This document shows positions 18,633 through 28,400 of a stretch of 64,000 nt of DNA, piece after piece; the first letter of the stretch is position 1, and every line of letters starts with the position of its first letter. The translations under genes and the position numbers were made by a program. The DNA lies in assembly GCA_965243485.1 (NCBI GenBank), contig CBDEVP010000001.1:2604001-2668000 (forward strand), read 5' to 3'. Below the pieces are notes generated by a model that saw nothing but the letters and a program-made list of their open reading frames with translations, did no database searches and was not told the DNA's origin. The DNA is from UBA7330 sp965243485 (GTDB lineage Bacteria > Bacteroidota > Bacteroidia > Cytophagales > Cyclobacteriaceae).

Positions 18633-18862
18633 CCGTCTCTGTCTACTTTTAACTTTGTAAGGTTGGTGACAGTCAAAATATAGTCTTGATTGCAAAAAAA
18701 ATCAATTAAAGTGGGTGGACTGGTTATTATGCTGGAGGATATGCTACAAAGTGACGAAGCAGTCCAATGAAATGGTCGGTGCTCAAGGCTGCACATATTT
18801 TAAGTAGTGGAATTCTACATTGAACGGTGTTAAGTCTTTAATTTCTATCGGAAACCAGATAA

Positions 18863-20395
18863 ATGATTAACCTAAAAATTAAATATCTTCTGTATGGTCT
18901 TTGTTTTTTCCTGGTATCGGCAGGTCATACTGCTGACAGGCCGAATATCCTGTTCATCATGTCTGATGATCACACGACCCAGGCCTTTGGCATTTACGGT
19001 AGTCACCTGGCCTCACTGGATCCAACACCAAATATTGATCAGCTGGCTAAACCAGGGATAAGATTTGACCGGGTATACTGCACCAATTCCATTTGTACAC
19101 CCAGTCGTGCGAGTATCATGACCGGGCAATATTCACAAACCAATGGGGTCCTGGATCTCAGAGACGACCTGTCTGTTGAGAAGCATTACTTAGCTATTGA
19201 GATGCAAAAGGCCGGGTATGAGACGGCCATGATCGGCAAATGGCATTTGAAAAATGAACCCAAAGCATTTGACTACTATTGTGTGCTTCCCGGCCAGGGT
19301 GAATATTTTGATCCGGAGTTCAGGGTCAGGGGAGATAAGCCGTGGCCAGATAACATGATCACTAAGGTCGGGAGTCATTCAAGTGACGCAATTACAGATA
19401 TTTCCCTGGAATGGTTGACTGATAAACGTGATAAGTCAAAACCATTTTTCCTGATGCATCATTTTAAGGCCCCTCATGACATGTTTGAGAATGCCCCCAG
19501 GTACGATTCCTATCTGGAAGATGTGGAAATACCCGAGCCGGATAATCTGCACGATCAGCCGGCTGAAGGTTTTGGCTCTTTAGCCACCAGGCCTTATGGT
19601 GCCGGGGTGACAAAAGCGCATCCCAGCTGGGGCCTGGGAAGGAAATTAGGTATTGACCAAAACCTTTCTGAACCGGAATACGGTCGTACTGTTTATCAAA
19701 AATACCTTAAGAGATATCTGCGTTGCGTCAAAGGAGTGGATGACAATGTGAAAAGACTAATTGATCACCTGAAGGAAACCGGAGAGTATGAAAATACGGT
19801 GATCATCTATACCGGGGACCAGGGTTTTCTACTGGGAGAACATGATTTCATGGATAAGCGCTGGATGTATGAAGAGTCTATGCGTATGCCTTTCATCGTT
19901 CATTATCCCAAAATAATCAAAAATAATATGAGCAATGACTGGCTTATCAACAACACAGATTTTGCGCCGACCATTTTGGCCCTTGCAGGAATGGGGACAC
20001 CCGATTACATGCAGGGAAGGAGTTTTTATGATGCCTTTGAAGGGAAAGAGAAGCCGGCAGACTGGCGAGAGGTAACCTATTACCGTTACTGGATGCATAT
20101 GGCCCATAATCTGAGAGTTCCCGCTCATTTTGGGATTCGCAGCGACCGCTACAAGTTGATCTTCTTTTACGGTACCAATAAAAACGGGGATTCTGAAAAT
20201 CAGACACCGGCAGCGTGGGAATTTTATGACATGCAGAATGATCCGAATGAAATGAACAATCTGTATGGTCAGCCAAAGTATGTTTCAGTGATTGAACAGA
20301 TGAAGCGACAGTTGAAGGAGACAAGGTATGAATTGGATGAAGTGGATCAAAATAAAAATATCATATCACTGATAGAGGATCATTGGGATCGATGA
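18863..20395 (+). CDS. Type I sulfatase
   Basis: 510 residues with a signal peptide ending in or near SAGHTA. It has the alkaline-phosphatase-like sulfatase fold. The metal-binding FIMSDDH (Asp35, Asp36) is near the N-terminus, and the formylglycine motif Cys78-Thr-Pro-Ser-Arg82 is intact, followed by the usual GKWHLK. TGDQGFLLGEHDFMDKR supplies the second metal-site cluster. It should hydrolyse sulfate esters of a polysaccharide or glycosaminoglycan in the periplasm or outside the cell; the exact substrate cannot be read. No anaerobic maturase or FGE gene is in the window. Two more sulfatases lie at 45570 and 48433. Confidence 0.9.
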   Translation: MINLKIKYLLYGLCFFLVSAGHTADRPNILFIMSDDHTTQAFGIYGSHLASLDPTPNIDQLAKPGIRFDRVYCTNSICTPSRASIMTGQYSQTNGVLDLRDDLSVEKHYLAIEMQKAGYETAMIGKWHLKNEPKAFDYYCVLPGQGEYFDPEFRVRGDKPWPDNMITKVGSHSSDAITDISLEWLTDKRDKSKPFFLMHHFKAPHDMFENAPRYDSYLEDVEIPEPDNLHDQPAEGFGSLATRPYGAGVTKAHPSWGLGRKLGIDQNLSEPEYGRTVYQKYLKRYLRCVKGVDDNVKRLIDHLKETGEYENTVIIYTGDQGFLLGEHDFMDKRWMYEESMRMPFIVHYPKIIKNNMSNDWLINNTDFAPTILALAGMGTPDYMQGRSFYDAFEGKEKPADWREVTYYRYWMHMAHNLRVPAHFGIRSDRYKLIFFYGTNKNGDSENQTPAAWEFYDMQNDPNEMNNLYGQPKYVSVIEQMKRQLKETRYELDEVDQNKNIISLIEDHWDR

Positions 20396-20494
20396 AAAAC
20401 CCGGTTTACCTGTTGAATCCCGAAGAGAAATACGGTCCAAAACGCCTTAAGTTGGAATTTCCACTTCTCTCATTAAATTTACGGAACCTAACCT

Positions 20495-21463
20495 ATGGCG
20501 AAAATCAGGTATTATTATGATACTGAGACGTGCAACTATGAGCGGATCAGAACCTCTAAAATTGATGTTGTCATCAATTTCCTGTCCTTTTTGCTTCTCG
20601 TTTCAGTTTTTGCCATTGGGATTATCTATACCTTATCCCTGTTTTTCGATACCCCGAGACTGACACAGCTAAAGGAATCTAACGCCGAAATCCTGCATCA
20701 GTACGAAGAAGCAAACCGGCAGCTGGGTACCATCCAAAATCACATCAACCGGCTGTCCGAGAGGGATGACAGGCTGTACAGGGTGTACCTTGAGAGAGAA
20801 CCTATTCCTCCTGCTGTCAGAAAAGGGGGCGTCGGTGGTACGAATCGGAGGGAAGAGATCCTGGAAAGCCAGAATAAGCATAAAGATCTGATGGTAAGCA
20901 ATTTCGAGATGGCGGATCAAATAAAACACGAGATCAACGTACAGGAGAAGTCTTATGACCTGATTGACAAGCTGGTCAATGAAAAATCCGAAATGTTTGC
21001 CTCCATACCTGCCATTCAACCTATTTCTATCGACGATATGACCCGGCTGGCATCCATCTTCGGTATGAGGATGCATCCATTGCTGAATTTCCAGCGCGAA
21101 CATGAAGGGGTGGATCTTACAGCACCCAGAGGTACGCCAGTGCATGCCAGCGGCAAGGGTACGGTTGAGGCTGCCTTTTATTCGACCACGGGGGGGAACC
21201 TGGTAGTCATCAATCATGGCTACGACTTTCAGTCACGGTATTTACATCTTTCAGAATTCATTGTGCGAAAAGGTCAAAAAGTAAACAGGGGAGATACCCT
21301 CGGTTATGTAGGATCCACAGGGTTGTCCCGGGCCCCTCATCTTCACTATGAGGTACTGAAGGCCGGTGAGCCGGTCAACCCCGTCCATTATTTCAATCAG
21401 AATCTCACACAGGACCAGTATGAGCTGATCCTGAAGCTGGCAGCAAAACAGAACGAGGAATAG
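20495..21463 (+). CDS. Membrane-anchored M23 (LytM) metallopeptidase
   Basis: 322 residues. A short cytoplasmic N-terminus is followed by one transmembrane helix (about 24-49), then a coiled-coil region (about 55-170) and a C-terminal LytM domain. Zinc ligands are visible: His203 and Asp207 in HEGVD, and His282/His284 in HLHYE. Since these match the active M23 pattern, it is probably a peptidoglycan endopeptidase rather than an inactive activator. Proteins of this layout act in cell-wall remodelling or division. It is preceded by a 99-bp gap after the sulfatase and followed by hairpins at 21524-21564. Confidence 0.85.
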   Translation: MAKIRYYYDTETCNYERIRTSKIDVVINFLSFLLLVSVFAIGIIYTLSLFFDTPRLTQLKESNAEILHQYEEANRQLGTIQNHINRLSERDDRLYRVYLEREPIPPAVRKGGVGGTNRREEILESQNKHKDLMVSNFEMADQIKHEINVQEKSYDLIDKLVNEKSEMFASIPAIQPISIDDMTRLASIFGMRMHPLLNFQREHEGVDLTAPRGTPVHASGKGTVEAAFYSTTGGNLVVINHGYDFQSRYLHLSEFIVRKGQKVNRGDTLGYVGSTGLSRAPHLHYEVLKAGEPVNPVHYFNQNLTQDQYELILKLAAKQNEE

Positions 21464-21523
21464 TTTAGGGATGAAAGCCTAAGCCGGGATTGAATCAGGA
21501 TCTCTTATCATTATCTTATCCGT

Positions 21524-21564
21524 GGTCTGCGGCTTTGCAGACCAGGGCCGGTGTGTGACCGGCC
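21524..21564. terminator. Double hairpin after the M23 gene
   Basis: Two adjacent stem-loops: GGTCTGC/GCAGACC (21524-21543) and GGCCGGT/ACCGGCC (21546-21564), the second followed by TGAGATTTTTGG. Position and the short T-run fit a rho-independent terminator. Confidence 0.6.
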
Positions 21565-21654
21565 TGAGATTTTTGGTCGTCATAAATGCAACAATAAAAC
21601 CGTCAATTCCCATTGAATTTCTGTATTTTTCAACAACCATAATAATTTACTACT

Positions 21655-22026
21655 ATGAGATTAGGAGCATTTTCCATCAGCCTGAGTGTAAAAGATCTGA
21701 AGACCTCAAAAAAATTCTATGAAGGCCTGGGGTTTTCCGTCTTTGCAGGTGATATGGAGCAAAATTACCTCATCATGAAAAACGAACATTCCCTCATCGG
21801 ACTTTTTCATGGTATGTTTGACAACAATATCATCACTTTTAATCCGGGCTGGGATCAGGAAGCGAAGAATCTGGATGAGTTTGATGACATTCGCGATATC
21901 CAGCGGCATTTAAAAGAGAAAAGCATCCAGCCGGTAGAAGAAATAGACCCGGAGACTTCCGGACCCGCAAACCTGATGATCATGGATCCTGATGGAAATG
22001 TAATACTTATAGATCAGCACCGATAA
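21655..22026 (+). CDS. VOC (glyoxalase/bleomycin-resistance) family protein
   Basis: 123 residues with the vicinal-oxygen-chelate fold. It begins LGAFSISLSVKDLKTSKKFYEGLGF, typical of the first beta-alpha-beta module, and ends GPANLMIMDPDGNVILIDQH, typical of the second. These small cytoplasmic proteins are isomerases, dioxygenases or resistance proteins, and the substrate cannot be inferred. It sits 12 bp upstream of a membrane-protein gene and may share its transcript. Confidence 0.8.
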   Translation: MRLGAFSISLSVKDLKTSKKFYEGLGFSVFAGDMEQNYLIMKNEHSLIGLFHGMFDNNIITFNPGWDQEAKNLDEFDDIRDIQRHLKEKSIQPVEEIDPETSGPANLMIMDPDGNVILIDQHR

Positions 22027-22038
22027 ATGGCATAGAAA

Positions 22039-22587
22039 ATGATTTTAACAGATCAGCGGAGAGCTACCTTTGTAGGTATACTGATTTTGCTGGCTTACAG
22101 CATGCTCGCCTATACGGTTACCGGTCATAAGCTGCTGGGTTTATTCACCGATATAGTCAGTGGAATTGCAGTAATCACTATTCCTGTTTTAATGTTTCCA
22201 CTGTTCGATGTTAGAAGATACAGATGGCTGAACTACGGCTACATGATCTCGCGGTTTATTGAAGGGATACTCATGATCATCGGAGGCATTTTGATCCTGG
22301 TTCCTTCACTGGAAGATTACAGGGACCAGATTTACGCTGATATCCATATCTGGTTTTTCATCTCCGGGGCATTGTTTTTCTATTTTCTGTTCTACTTCAC
22401 CAGAACAATACCGGCCTTTATTTCAGTGTGGGGAATTGCAGCCACGCTATTGCTTTTGATCTCTACCATCCTCAACCTGTTTGTTGAGGAAACAATGCTT
22501 CTTCAACTACTATTGCTCCCCATTATTCTCAATGAGGTCTTCCTGGCTATTTGGCTGATGGTTAAGGGATTTAAAATCACTCCCTAA
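22039..22587 (+). CDS. DUF4386-like integral membrane protein
   Basis: 182 residues with about six hydrophobic helices, basic loops and the RRYRWLNYGYMISRFIEGILMI segment that resembles DUF4386 proteins, a common uncharacterised Bacteroidota inner-membrane family. No catalytic residues stand out. It lies between the VOC gene (12 bp) and the AstE/AspA-like gene (37 bp), all on the same strand. Confidence 0.6.
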   Translation: MILTDQRRATFVGILILLAYSMLAYTVTGHKLLGLFTDIVSGIAVITIPVLMFPLFDVRRYRWLNYGYMISRFIEGILMIIGGILILVPSLEDYRDQIYADIHIWFFISGALFFYFLFYFTRTIPAFISVWGIAATLLLLISTILNLFVEETMLLQLLLLPIILNEVFLAIWLMVKGFKITP

Positions 22588-22624
22588 AAGCAATTGGGCC
22601 ACATTTTTAATGTAATTTGGTTGG

Positions 22625-23554
22625 ATGAAAATTGCTGGTAAGGAGATCCGTCCCGGCGAATCGAAACGGATCAATGTCAACATCGCCAAACTACCCTCCG
22701 GTACCCTCATTGAGATCCCCATCTTTATCCACCAGGCCTTAAAACCAGGACCAGTATTACTGCTCATCGCAGGTATGCATGGGGATGAGATCAATGGGGT
22801 GGAGATCATGAGGCGTATCATTGCCGAAAAGAAATATGTAGTGGAAAAAGGCGCTGTGATCTGTATCCCGATCATCAATATCTATGGCTTTATCAATTTT
22901 TCCAGGGACGTACCGGATGGCAAGGATATCAACAGGTCTTTTCCGGGCAGTAAGACAGGTTCACTCGCAAGCCAGGTGGCTTATTTTCTCATGGAAGAGA
23001 TCATTCCCCACATAGATTATGGCATTGATTTTCACACCGGTGGCGCAAGGATCAACAACTATCCTCAGATCCGGGTAAAACTGGATGATAAAGGCAACCG
23101 CTTACTGGCTGAGGCCTTTTCCACGCACTTCATCATGGATGCTCCTTTTCGTGACAAGTCGCTTCGCAAAGAGGCTTTTAAACTGAAAAAACGGATCATC
23201 GTGTATGAAGGAGGTGAGTCGCTGAGACTCAGGAAAAACGCCATTGATGAGGGTATCAATGGTATGCTGCGCGTCATGAAGCATCTGGATATGGTCGCAG
23301 TAGCGCCTGACAACACCAAACAATCAGTCATCGTAAAACAGTCCACCTGGGTCAGAGCAAAATCTGCCGGTCTGCATGTAGCTTATGTCAGGAATGGTTC
23401 ACCCATCCAAAAGAGGCAGGTACTGGGCGTGATCAGCGATCCTTTTGGGGAGTATGAGGTCAAAATGAAGTCGCCGGTAGACGGTCACATCATCGGGGTC
23501 AACAACAATCCTGTGATCAACCGTGGGGACGCGCTGTTCCATATTGGTCACTAA
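22625..23554 (+). CDS. Succinylglutamate desuccinylase/aspartoacylase family protein
   Basis: 309 residues. It belongs to the AstE/AspA branch of M14-like zinc carboxypeptidases, which remove acyl groups from N-acyl amino acids or related amides. The zinc motif HGDE (His52, Glu55) and the later DFHTGG (His137) are present, together with RSFPG and a C-terminal beta-rich domain (SPVDGHIIGVNNNPVINRGDALFHIG) that resembles a barrel-sandwich lobe. There is no signal peptide, so it is cytoplasmic. It converges with the M28 peptidase gene across a perfect palindrome. The true substrate is not evident. Confidence 0.8.
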   Translation: MKIAGKEIRPGESKRINVNIAKLPSGTLIEIPIFIHQALKPGPVLLLIAGMHGDEINGVEIMRRIIAEKKYVVEKGAVICIPIINIYGFINFSRDVPDGKDINRSFPGSKTGSLASQVAYFLMEEIIPHIDYGIDFHTGGARINNYPQIRVKLDDKGNRLLAEAFSTHFIMDAPFRDKSLRKEAFKLKKRIIVYEGGESLRLRKNAIDEGINGMLRVMKHLDMVAVAPDNTKQSVIVKQSTWVRAKSAGLHVAYVRNGSPIQKRQVLGVISDPFGEYEVKMKSPVDGHIIGVNNNPVINRGDALFHIGH

Positions 23555-23560
23555 AGATCC

Positions 23561-23584
23561 TTCTTGATCAGTACTGATCAAGAA
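23561..23584. terminator. Perfect 24-bp palindrome between convergent genes
   Basis: Arms TTCTTGATCAGT and ACTGATCAAGAA abut with no spacer. It starts 7 bp after the stop of the AstE/AspA-like gene and overlaps the last codons and stop (23568-23570) of the M28 gene on the other strand. Symmetry and position suggest a bidirectional terminator; a protein-binding site is also possible. Confidence 0.55.
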
Positions 23585-25142
23585 ATCCTCTGCGGTCCGG
23601 GGTCATGGGCTCCGGCCAGCTCTGCCTTTCACCAGACTCCTCGTCCATAGGCAGTAGTCTTTGTTCCCTGGATGTTTTTTCCGGATCTTCGCTCGCCATG
23701 TACGCAAGTATAGCGGATACTACCACATTTGTTCGTACATCTTCAAACACGACCTTATCATAGGTATCGAGATTCGTGTGCCAGGTGTAAGTGCCATAGT
23801 CCCACTGCTTTCCAAATAAGTTAGTCACAGGGACACCCCGAGCAACAAAAGGTGCATGGTCCGATCCACCGCGTCCGGGCATACCCGGAAATTCTGTCTC
23901 AATCTGGTTTTTATATTCTCCGGGAACTGCTGCGAGCCATCTACCAAGGAAATCATAGGAATGAAGTAGTCCCTGGCCGCTCATCCTGAAGACTCTTCCG
24001 GTGCCATTGTCCTGATTGAGCACCACCTGTGCACCTTCGACTACTTCGGGGTGATCTTCAACAAATGATTTGGACCCATGTAAACCCTGCTCTTCAGCGC
24101 CCCAGTGACCTACAAGGATGGTCCTTTTCGGATTAGGATATATTTTCTTGAGAATACGGGCTGTTTCCATCATAAGGATGGACCCTGTGCCATTATCCGT
24201 AGCGCCTGTACCACCGTCCCATGAATCGAAATGGGCGGAGAGGATCACATACTCATCTGGTTTTTCAGACCCTTTGATCTCTGCAATGGTATTAAATGCC
24301 GGTACTGCTCCTCTAAACTCAGATTCCGTCTTTACACTTATACGAGGGTCATCGCCATATTCCACCATCCTGTAAAGCATGCCATAGTCCTCCAATAAAA
24401 TATCCACTGTCGGGATCTTTTTGGTGTAGGATCTGAATATCTTATTGGCACCCGAATAACCCGACCACCTGCTCTCAATGATCCCGACTGCTCCGGCTTC
24501 TTCCAGGGATCGTACAAATGCGCTTTTGCCGAGTCCCGTATTGGCTATTGATTTCCGGTTTTCTTCCTGGTTTTTCTCACGTTCCTGCTTCAGTCGTTTA
24601 AGTGATTCAGGACTGGCTGCCCACTTTTCCAGGTTGTCGTCCGGCCTTCCAATCGGTAGATACGGGGAGATCATTACGAATTTTCCTTTGACATTCGACT
24701 GCCAGTTAACAAATTCGAGCGAATCCTGAAAGTATGGAAGGGTGATGAGGCCGGCGGTAATACCTTTCTTTGGGGTGGGTGGACTCCAGGCCAGCTGCAT
24801 GGCGCTGAGGGTGACCACACGCGGAGAAACCAGATCGACATGCGTGATGCCTCTTTCCCATCCCATCCAAACACCCCATTGTTCGTTTCGGGCGGAAATG
24901 TCCCATGAACGATACTTTTCCACGGCCCACTCATGTGCATTTTCCATCTGGGGTGTCCCAACCAGTCGGGGTCCTACCACATCAAAGAGCTCATGGGCCA
25001 GTAATTCCAGTTGTGAGTTTTCTGTGGCCTCTTGAATGATCTGATCTATTACCTGCTTATTTTGTCCAAAGGCGCAAATACTGAGAAGGATCAGGAAAGT
25101 AAAATTCAATAAGATTCTGGTACTAAATGAGAAATTCTTCAT
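23568..25142 (-). CDS. M28 family metallopeptidase with PA-like domain
   Basis: 524 residues with a signal peptide ending CAFGQ. The peptidase core has zinc motifs SAHFDSWDGGTGATDNGTGS (His304, Asp316) and GAEEQGLHGS (Glu350/Glu351), and later GGSDHAPF. A protease-associated-type insertion spans about 120-270. Family members are aminopeptidases or carboxypeptidases that take peptides outside the cytoplasm. The gene is convergent with the preceding gene and stands alone on this strand, with 78 bp to the hydrolase gene at 25221. Confidence 0.85.
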   Translation of the reverse strand: MKNFSFSTRILLNFTFLILLSICAFGQNKQVIDQIIQEATENSQLELLAHELFDVVGPRLVGTPQMENAHEWAVEKYRSWDISARNEQWGVWMGWERGITHVDLVSPRVVTLSAMQLAWSPPTPKKGITAGLITLPYFQDSLEFVNWQSNVKGKFVMISPYLPIGRPDDNLEKWAASPESLKRLKQEREKNQEENRKSIANTGLGKSAFVRSLEEAGAVGIIESRWSGYSGANKIFRSYTKKIPTVDILLEDYGMLYRMVEYGDDPRISVKTESEFRGAVPAFNTIAEIKGSEKPDEYVILSAHFDSWDGGTGATDNGTGSILMMETARILKKIYPNPKRTILVGHWGAEEQGLHGSKSFVEDHPEVVEGAQVVLNQDNGTGRVFRMSGQGLLHSYDFLGRWLAAVPGEYKNQIETEFPGMPGRGGSDHAPFVARGVPVTNLFGKQWDYGTYTWHTNLDTYDKVVFEDVRTNVVVSAILAYMASEDPEKTSREQRLLPMDEESGERQSWPEPMTPDRRGFLDQY

Positions 25143-25220
25143 TCGAATCAGGTTTTAGGGATATTGGATGTAGTTATTTTTCAAAGTTAAAAACATGCTC
25201 TTTGCGCGAAAAGTTATCGA

Positions 25221-26051
25221 TTACGTTCTGGCTTTCTGTATCCAGTCCCCCACCAGTTGATAGATATCTTCCCTGCACTCGTCGTTATGGGGTTCATGAA
25301 AGGCCTCTTCAATGGCTTCCCATACAAATTTCCGGTTACCCAACCCAAATTGTTCGGAGGCTTTCCAGTCAATGATCTCATCACCGGTACCATGATAGAT
25401 CAGCCCGGGTTTTTTTATGTGAGATGCTGAAGCAAGCGCCCGCTGGCCTCCTGCTAGAATGGTATTGTACAGTGCCACGGAGATCCAACTATGGATCATC
25501 GGATCCTCCACATATTTTTCAACTTCAGACTTAATCCGGCTAAGCTTTGATGGGTCGAGTCCGCTTTTGGTTGAAAAGGAAGGCCATACCTTACCGATCA
25601 GCTGACCAGTTTTTACCTTGATCGGAGGGGGATCAAATCTTAACCGAAACCAGGGAGCGGAAAGAATAAAGCCTGAGATCTCCCGGGAGTCTTTGGTGAT
25701 CATGTAATTGGCCACCAGGTTTCCTCCCATACTATGCCCAAACAGGTAGATCGGCAATTCAAGATGTTGCACACGGGCCGCTTTCAATAGTTCTTCAACA
25801 TCATTGAGCAGAATATCCATATTTCTGGCATGTCCCCGCTTCCCTTCTGACTTTCCATGCCCGCGCTGATCCAGACAATAAACTCCGACCCCCCGCTCCA
25901 TCAAAACCGAAGCCAATCGATGATACCTTCCGGAATGCTCTCCATGACCATGTATCGCACAAACTATTTTTTTAATTTTTTCTGGGATCCAGTATCGATA
26001 GTAAAGTTTCAATCCATCCCGGGCCACCAAAAAATCAGAATCGATGGGCAT
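25221..26051 (-). CDS. Alpha/beta hydrolase (monoacylglycerol lipase-like)
   Basis: 276 residues of the Hydrolase_4/lysophospholipase type. The HGHGEHSGRY oxyanion motif, DQRGHGKSEGKRGH and the nucleophile elbow GHSMGG (Ser107) are characteristic of monoacylglycerol lipases. The likely acid lies in GTGDEIIDW and the histidine in EEAFHEPHND near the C-terminus. There is no signal peptide. It should cleave monoacylglycerol or lysophospholipid. It is divergent from the patatin gene, 65 bp away, so the two lipid-active genes share an upstream region. Confidence 0.85.
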   Translation of the reverse strand: MPIDSDFLVARDGLKLYYRYWIPEKIKKIVCAIHGHGEHSGRYHRLASVLMERGVGVYCLDQRGHGKSEGKRGHARNMDILLNDVEELLKAARVQHLELPIYLFGHSMGGNLVANYMITKDSREISGFILSAPWFRLRFDPPPIKVKTGQLIGKVWPSFSTKSGLDPSKLSRIKSEVEKYVEDPMIHSWISVALYNTILAGGQRALASASHIKKPGLIYHGTGDEIIDWKASEQFGLGNRKFVWEAIEEAFHEPHNDECREDIYQLVGDWIQKART

Positions 26052-26116
26052 ATCAGTACAATAATTTTAAATTTTTCATAAATTATCGGACGTTACAATG
26101 AGAGACCGAAGTTATC

Positions 26117-28399
26117 GTGCGTAAGATATTTGATGATGTGCTATATTCCCTCCCTGTTCAGTTGGTATTTCATCATATCAAAAAGAATATTTCCCTGCTT
26201 TTTGTTTGGATCCTTTTCATTGCCTCTGTCTTCGGAGGGGTAGGTCGTATTTATGGCATCCACTTTTTATTTCTCGATCCGGAGTACATGGACCGGGTCA
26301 ACTTCCTGAGTTTTTTTCTTGTTGGGCTGGCTTTCGGAAACCTGGCCATGGCTTTTCATATTACCTGCTACATCCTGGATGGCCATCAGTTTTCATTTCT
26401 GGGTATCCTTGAACGACCCTTTGCCAAGTTTACTATCAATAACAGCATTGTTCCGCTCGTGTCCCTGCTTTTGTATGTAGGGGCAGTGATCAACTTCCAG
26501 CTACACAATGAGTTCAGTACCCACTACAATCTTGTTCTAAACCTGATTGGATTGCTTCTGGGCATTGTGATCATGTCTATCCTTTATTTTCTGTACTTCA
26601 AATTTACCAATAAGGATATTTTCAAGTACCTGGCCGGAAGTGTGGACCGAAGGATGCGACGTTCCGGCATCAGCAGAAACAGGGTGATGAAAAAGCTGAA
26701 AGAAACCAAAGAGAACAAATATCCGGTCCGTCATTATCTGGATCTCCATCTCAAGGTACGATCTACCAAACGACTGATGGATTTCTATGATAAAGATGCA
26801 GTGCTCAAGGTTTTTGATCAAAACCATTTCAATTCGGTGATCGTTGAGTTGACGATCATCCTGATCGTGGTGGCATTGGGCGCATTTATGGAGGTAAAGT
26901 ATTTCCAGATCCCGGCCGCAGCCAGTGCCCTGTTACTGTTTTCCATTCTGGTCATGCTGGTCGGTGCTGTTTCCTACTGGTTCAAAGGCTGGGGAATTGC
27001 TTTCGTGCTGCTTGTTTTCTTTACAGTAAATACACTGATCAAGAATGAAGTGATCAAAGGTTTCTACCCGGCCCGCGGACTGGATTATTCGGTGGAGAAA
27101 GCGGAATACTCGATCCAGAGTCTTCACCGGCTCAACAGTGTTGCTCAATACAACCGTGATAAAAGCAAGATGCTTGAGGTGCTGGATCAATGGAAAGCTA
27201 AACAGCCGGAAGAAAAGCCTAAAATGATCCTTCAATGCGTGAGTGGCGGTGGTCAGCGTGCGGCACTGTGGGCCGTGAATGCCCTTCAAAAATCAGACAG
27301 CGTTCTGCAGGGGACCCTGAATGACCGGACCGTACTGATTACGGGTGCTTCGGGTGGACTCATAGGAAGCGCCTATTATCGTGAATTGGTGTATCGGAAA
27401 AACAGGGGTGAGGACGTCAGGCCAAATGCAACTGAGCACCTGGTAAATATTGGAAAAGACAATTTGAATGCCATTATTTTCAGTCTGGTGGTCAATGATG
27501 CTTTTTCCAGGTTTAGAAAGTATGAGTATATGGGGCATCACTACAAACGTGACCGCGGCTATGTATTTGAGCAAAACCTCAACAAAAACCTGGGCGGGAT
27601 CCTGGATAAAAAATTATCAGATTATGAACAACCTGAAAACAATGCAGAAATACCCATCATGGTCATGTCTCCTGTTATAGCCAATGATGGCCGAAAGCTG
27701 ATCATATCCAGTCAGCCGTTGTCATTTCTCAATCTGAGCGAACCCACAGAAGGGGGCGGTTTATTCAAGATAAGGGGAGTCGATTTTAATCAGCTCTTTG
27801 AAAAACAGGGCAGTGAGAACCTGAATTTCATCACCGCCCTGAGAATGTCAGCCTCGTTTCCTTACATCACACCAACGATCTCTTTACCCAGCGAACCATC
27901 TATTGAGATCATGGACGCAGGCATTTCTGACAACTATGGGGTTTCAGATGCTCTCCAGTTTGTATATGTGCTGAGAGACTGGATAGAGGAAAACACTTCG
28001 GGAGTGGTCTTGCTGATCATTCGTGATACAAGAAAGGTTTCTCCCATTGAGGAGCAGTCTTCCCAATCTCTATCTGATAGATTGACCTATCCGATTGCCA
28101 GCGTCTACAACAACCTCGGCAATATTCAGGATATTGTGAATGACAGTAAAATCGAACTGATCCGGTCTGCCCTCAATCAGAAAGTGGAAATTGTAGAGCT
28201 GGAATATAATACCTACTCGATCTTTCGTGAGGGTGAGTTCCTTCTCCCTGCCAGGGAGGCACAAATGAAAGAAATTGAACGCGCTTCACTGAGCTGGCAC
28301 CTGACCACCAGGGAAAAACAAAACATCATTCAGAATATCGAAAGAGAAAACAATCAGGCAGCGCTAAGGAAACTGGGGTCAATCATGAGCGAGAACTGA
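26117..28399 (+). CDS. Membrane-embedded patatin-like phospholipase
   Basis: 760 residues starting at GTG. The N-terminal third holds about four hydrophobic helices (25-160), a charged cytoplasmic stretch, and further helices at about 235-315. The patatin domain follows: LQCVSGGGQRAALWA acts as the glycine-rich oxyanion segment, Ser412 in GASGG is the nucleophile, and Asp600 in DAGISDNYG is the second dyad residue. Patatins are lipid acyl hydrolases. Fusion to so many membrane segments is less usual and suggests action at the inner membrane. The stop lies 1 bp from the stop of the convergent gene at 28401. Confidence 0.8.
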   Translation: MRKIFDDVLYSLPVQLVFHHIKKNISLLFVWILFIASVFGGVGRIYGIHFLFLDPEYMDRVNFLSFFLVGLAFGNLAMAFHITCYILDGHQFSFLGILERPFAKFTINNSIVPLVSLLLYVGAVINFQLHNEFSTHYNLVLNLIGLLLGIVIMSILYFLYFKFTNKDIFKYLAGSVDRRMRRSGISRNRVMKKLKETKENKYPVRHYLDLHLKVRSTKRLMDFYDKDAVLKVFDQNHFNSVIVELTIILIVVALGAFMEVKYFQIPAAASALLLFSILVMLVGAVSYWFKGWGIAFVLLVFFTVNTLIKNEVIKGFYPARGLDYSVEKAEYSIQSLHRLNSVAQYNRDKSKMLEVLDQWKAKQPEEKPKMILQCVSGGGQRAALWAVNALQKSDSVLQGTLNDRTVLITGASGGLIGSAYYRELVYRKNRGEDVRPNATEHLVNIGKDNLNAIIFSLVVNDAFSRFRKYEYMGHHYKRDRGYVFEQNLNKNLGGILDKKLSDYEQPENNAEIPIMVMSPVIANDGRKLIISSQPLSFLNLSEPTEGGGLFKIRGVDFNQLFEKQGSENLNFITALRMSASFPYITPTISLPSEPSIEIMDAGISDNYGVSDALQFVYVLRDWIEENTSGVVLLIIRDTRKVSPIEEQSSQSLSDRLTYPIASVYNNLGNIQDIVNDSKIELIRSALNQKVEIVELEYNTYSIFREGEFLLPAREAQMKEIERASLSWHLTTREKQNIIQNIERENNQAALRKLGSIMSEN

Positions 28400-28400
28400 A

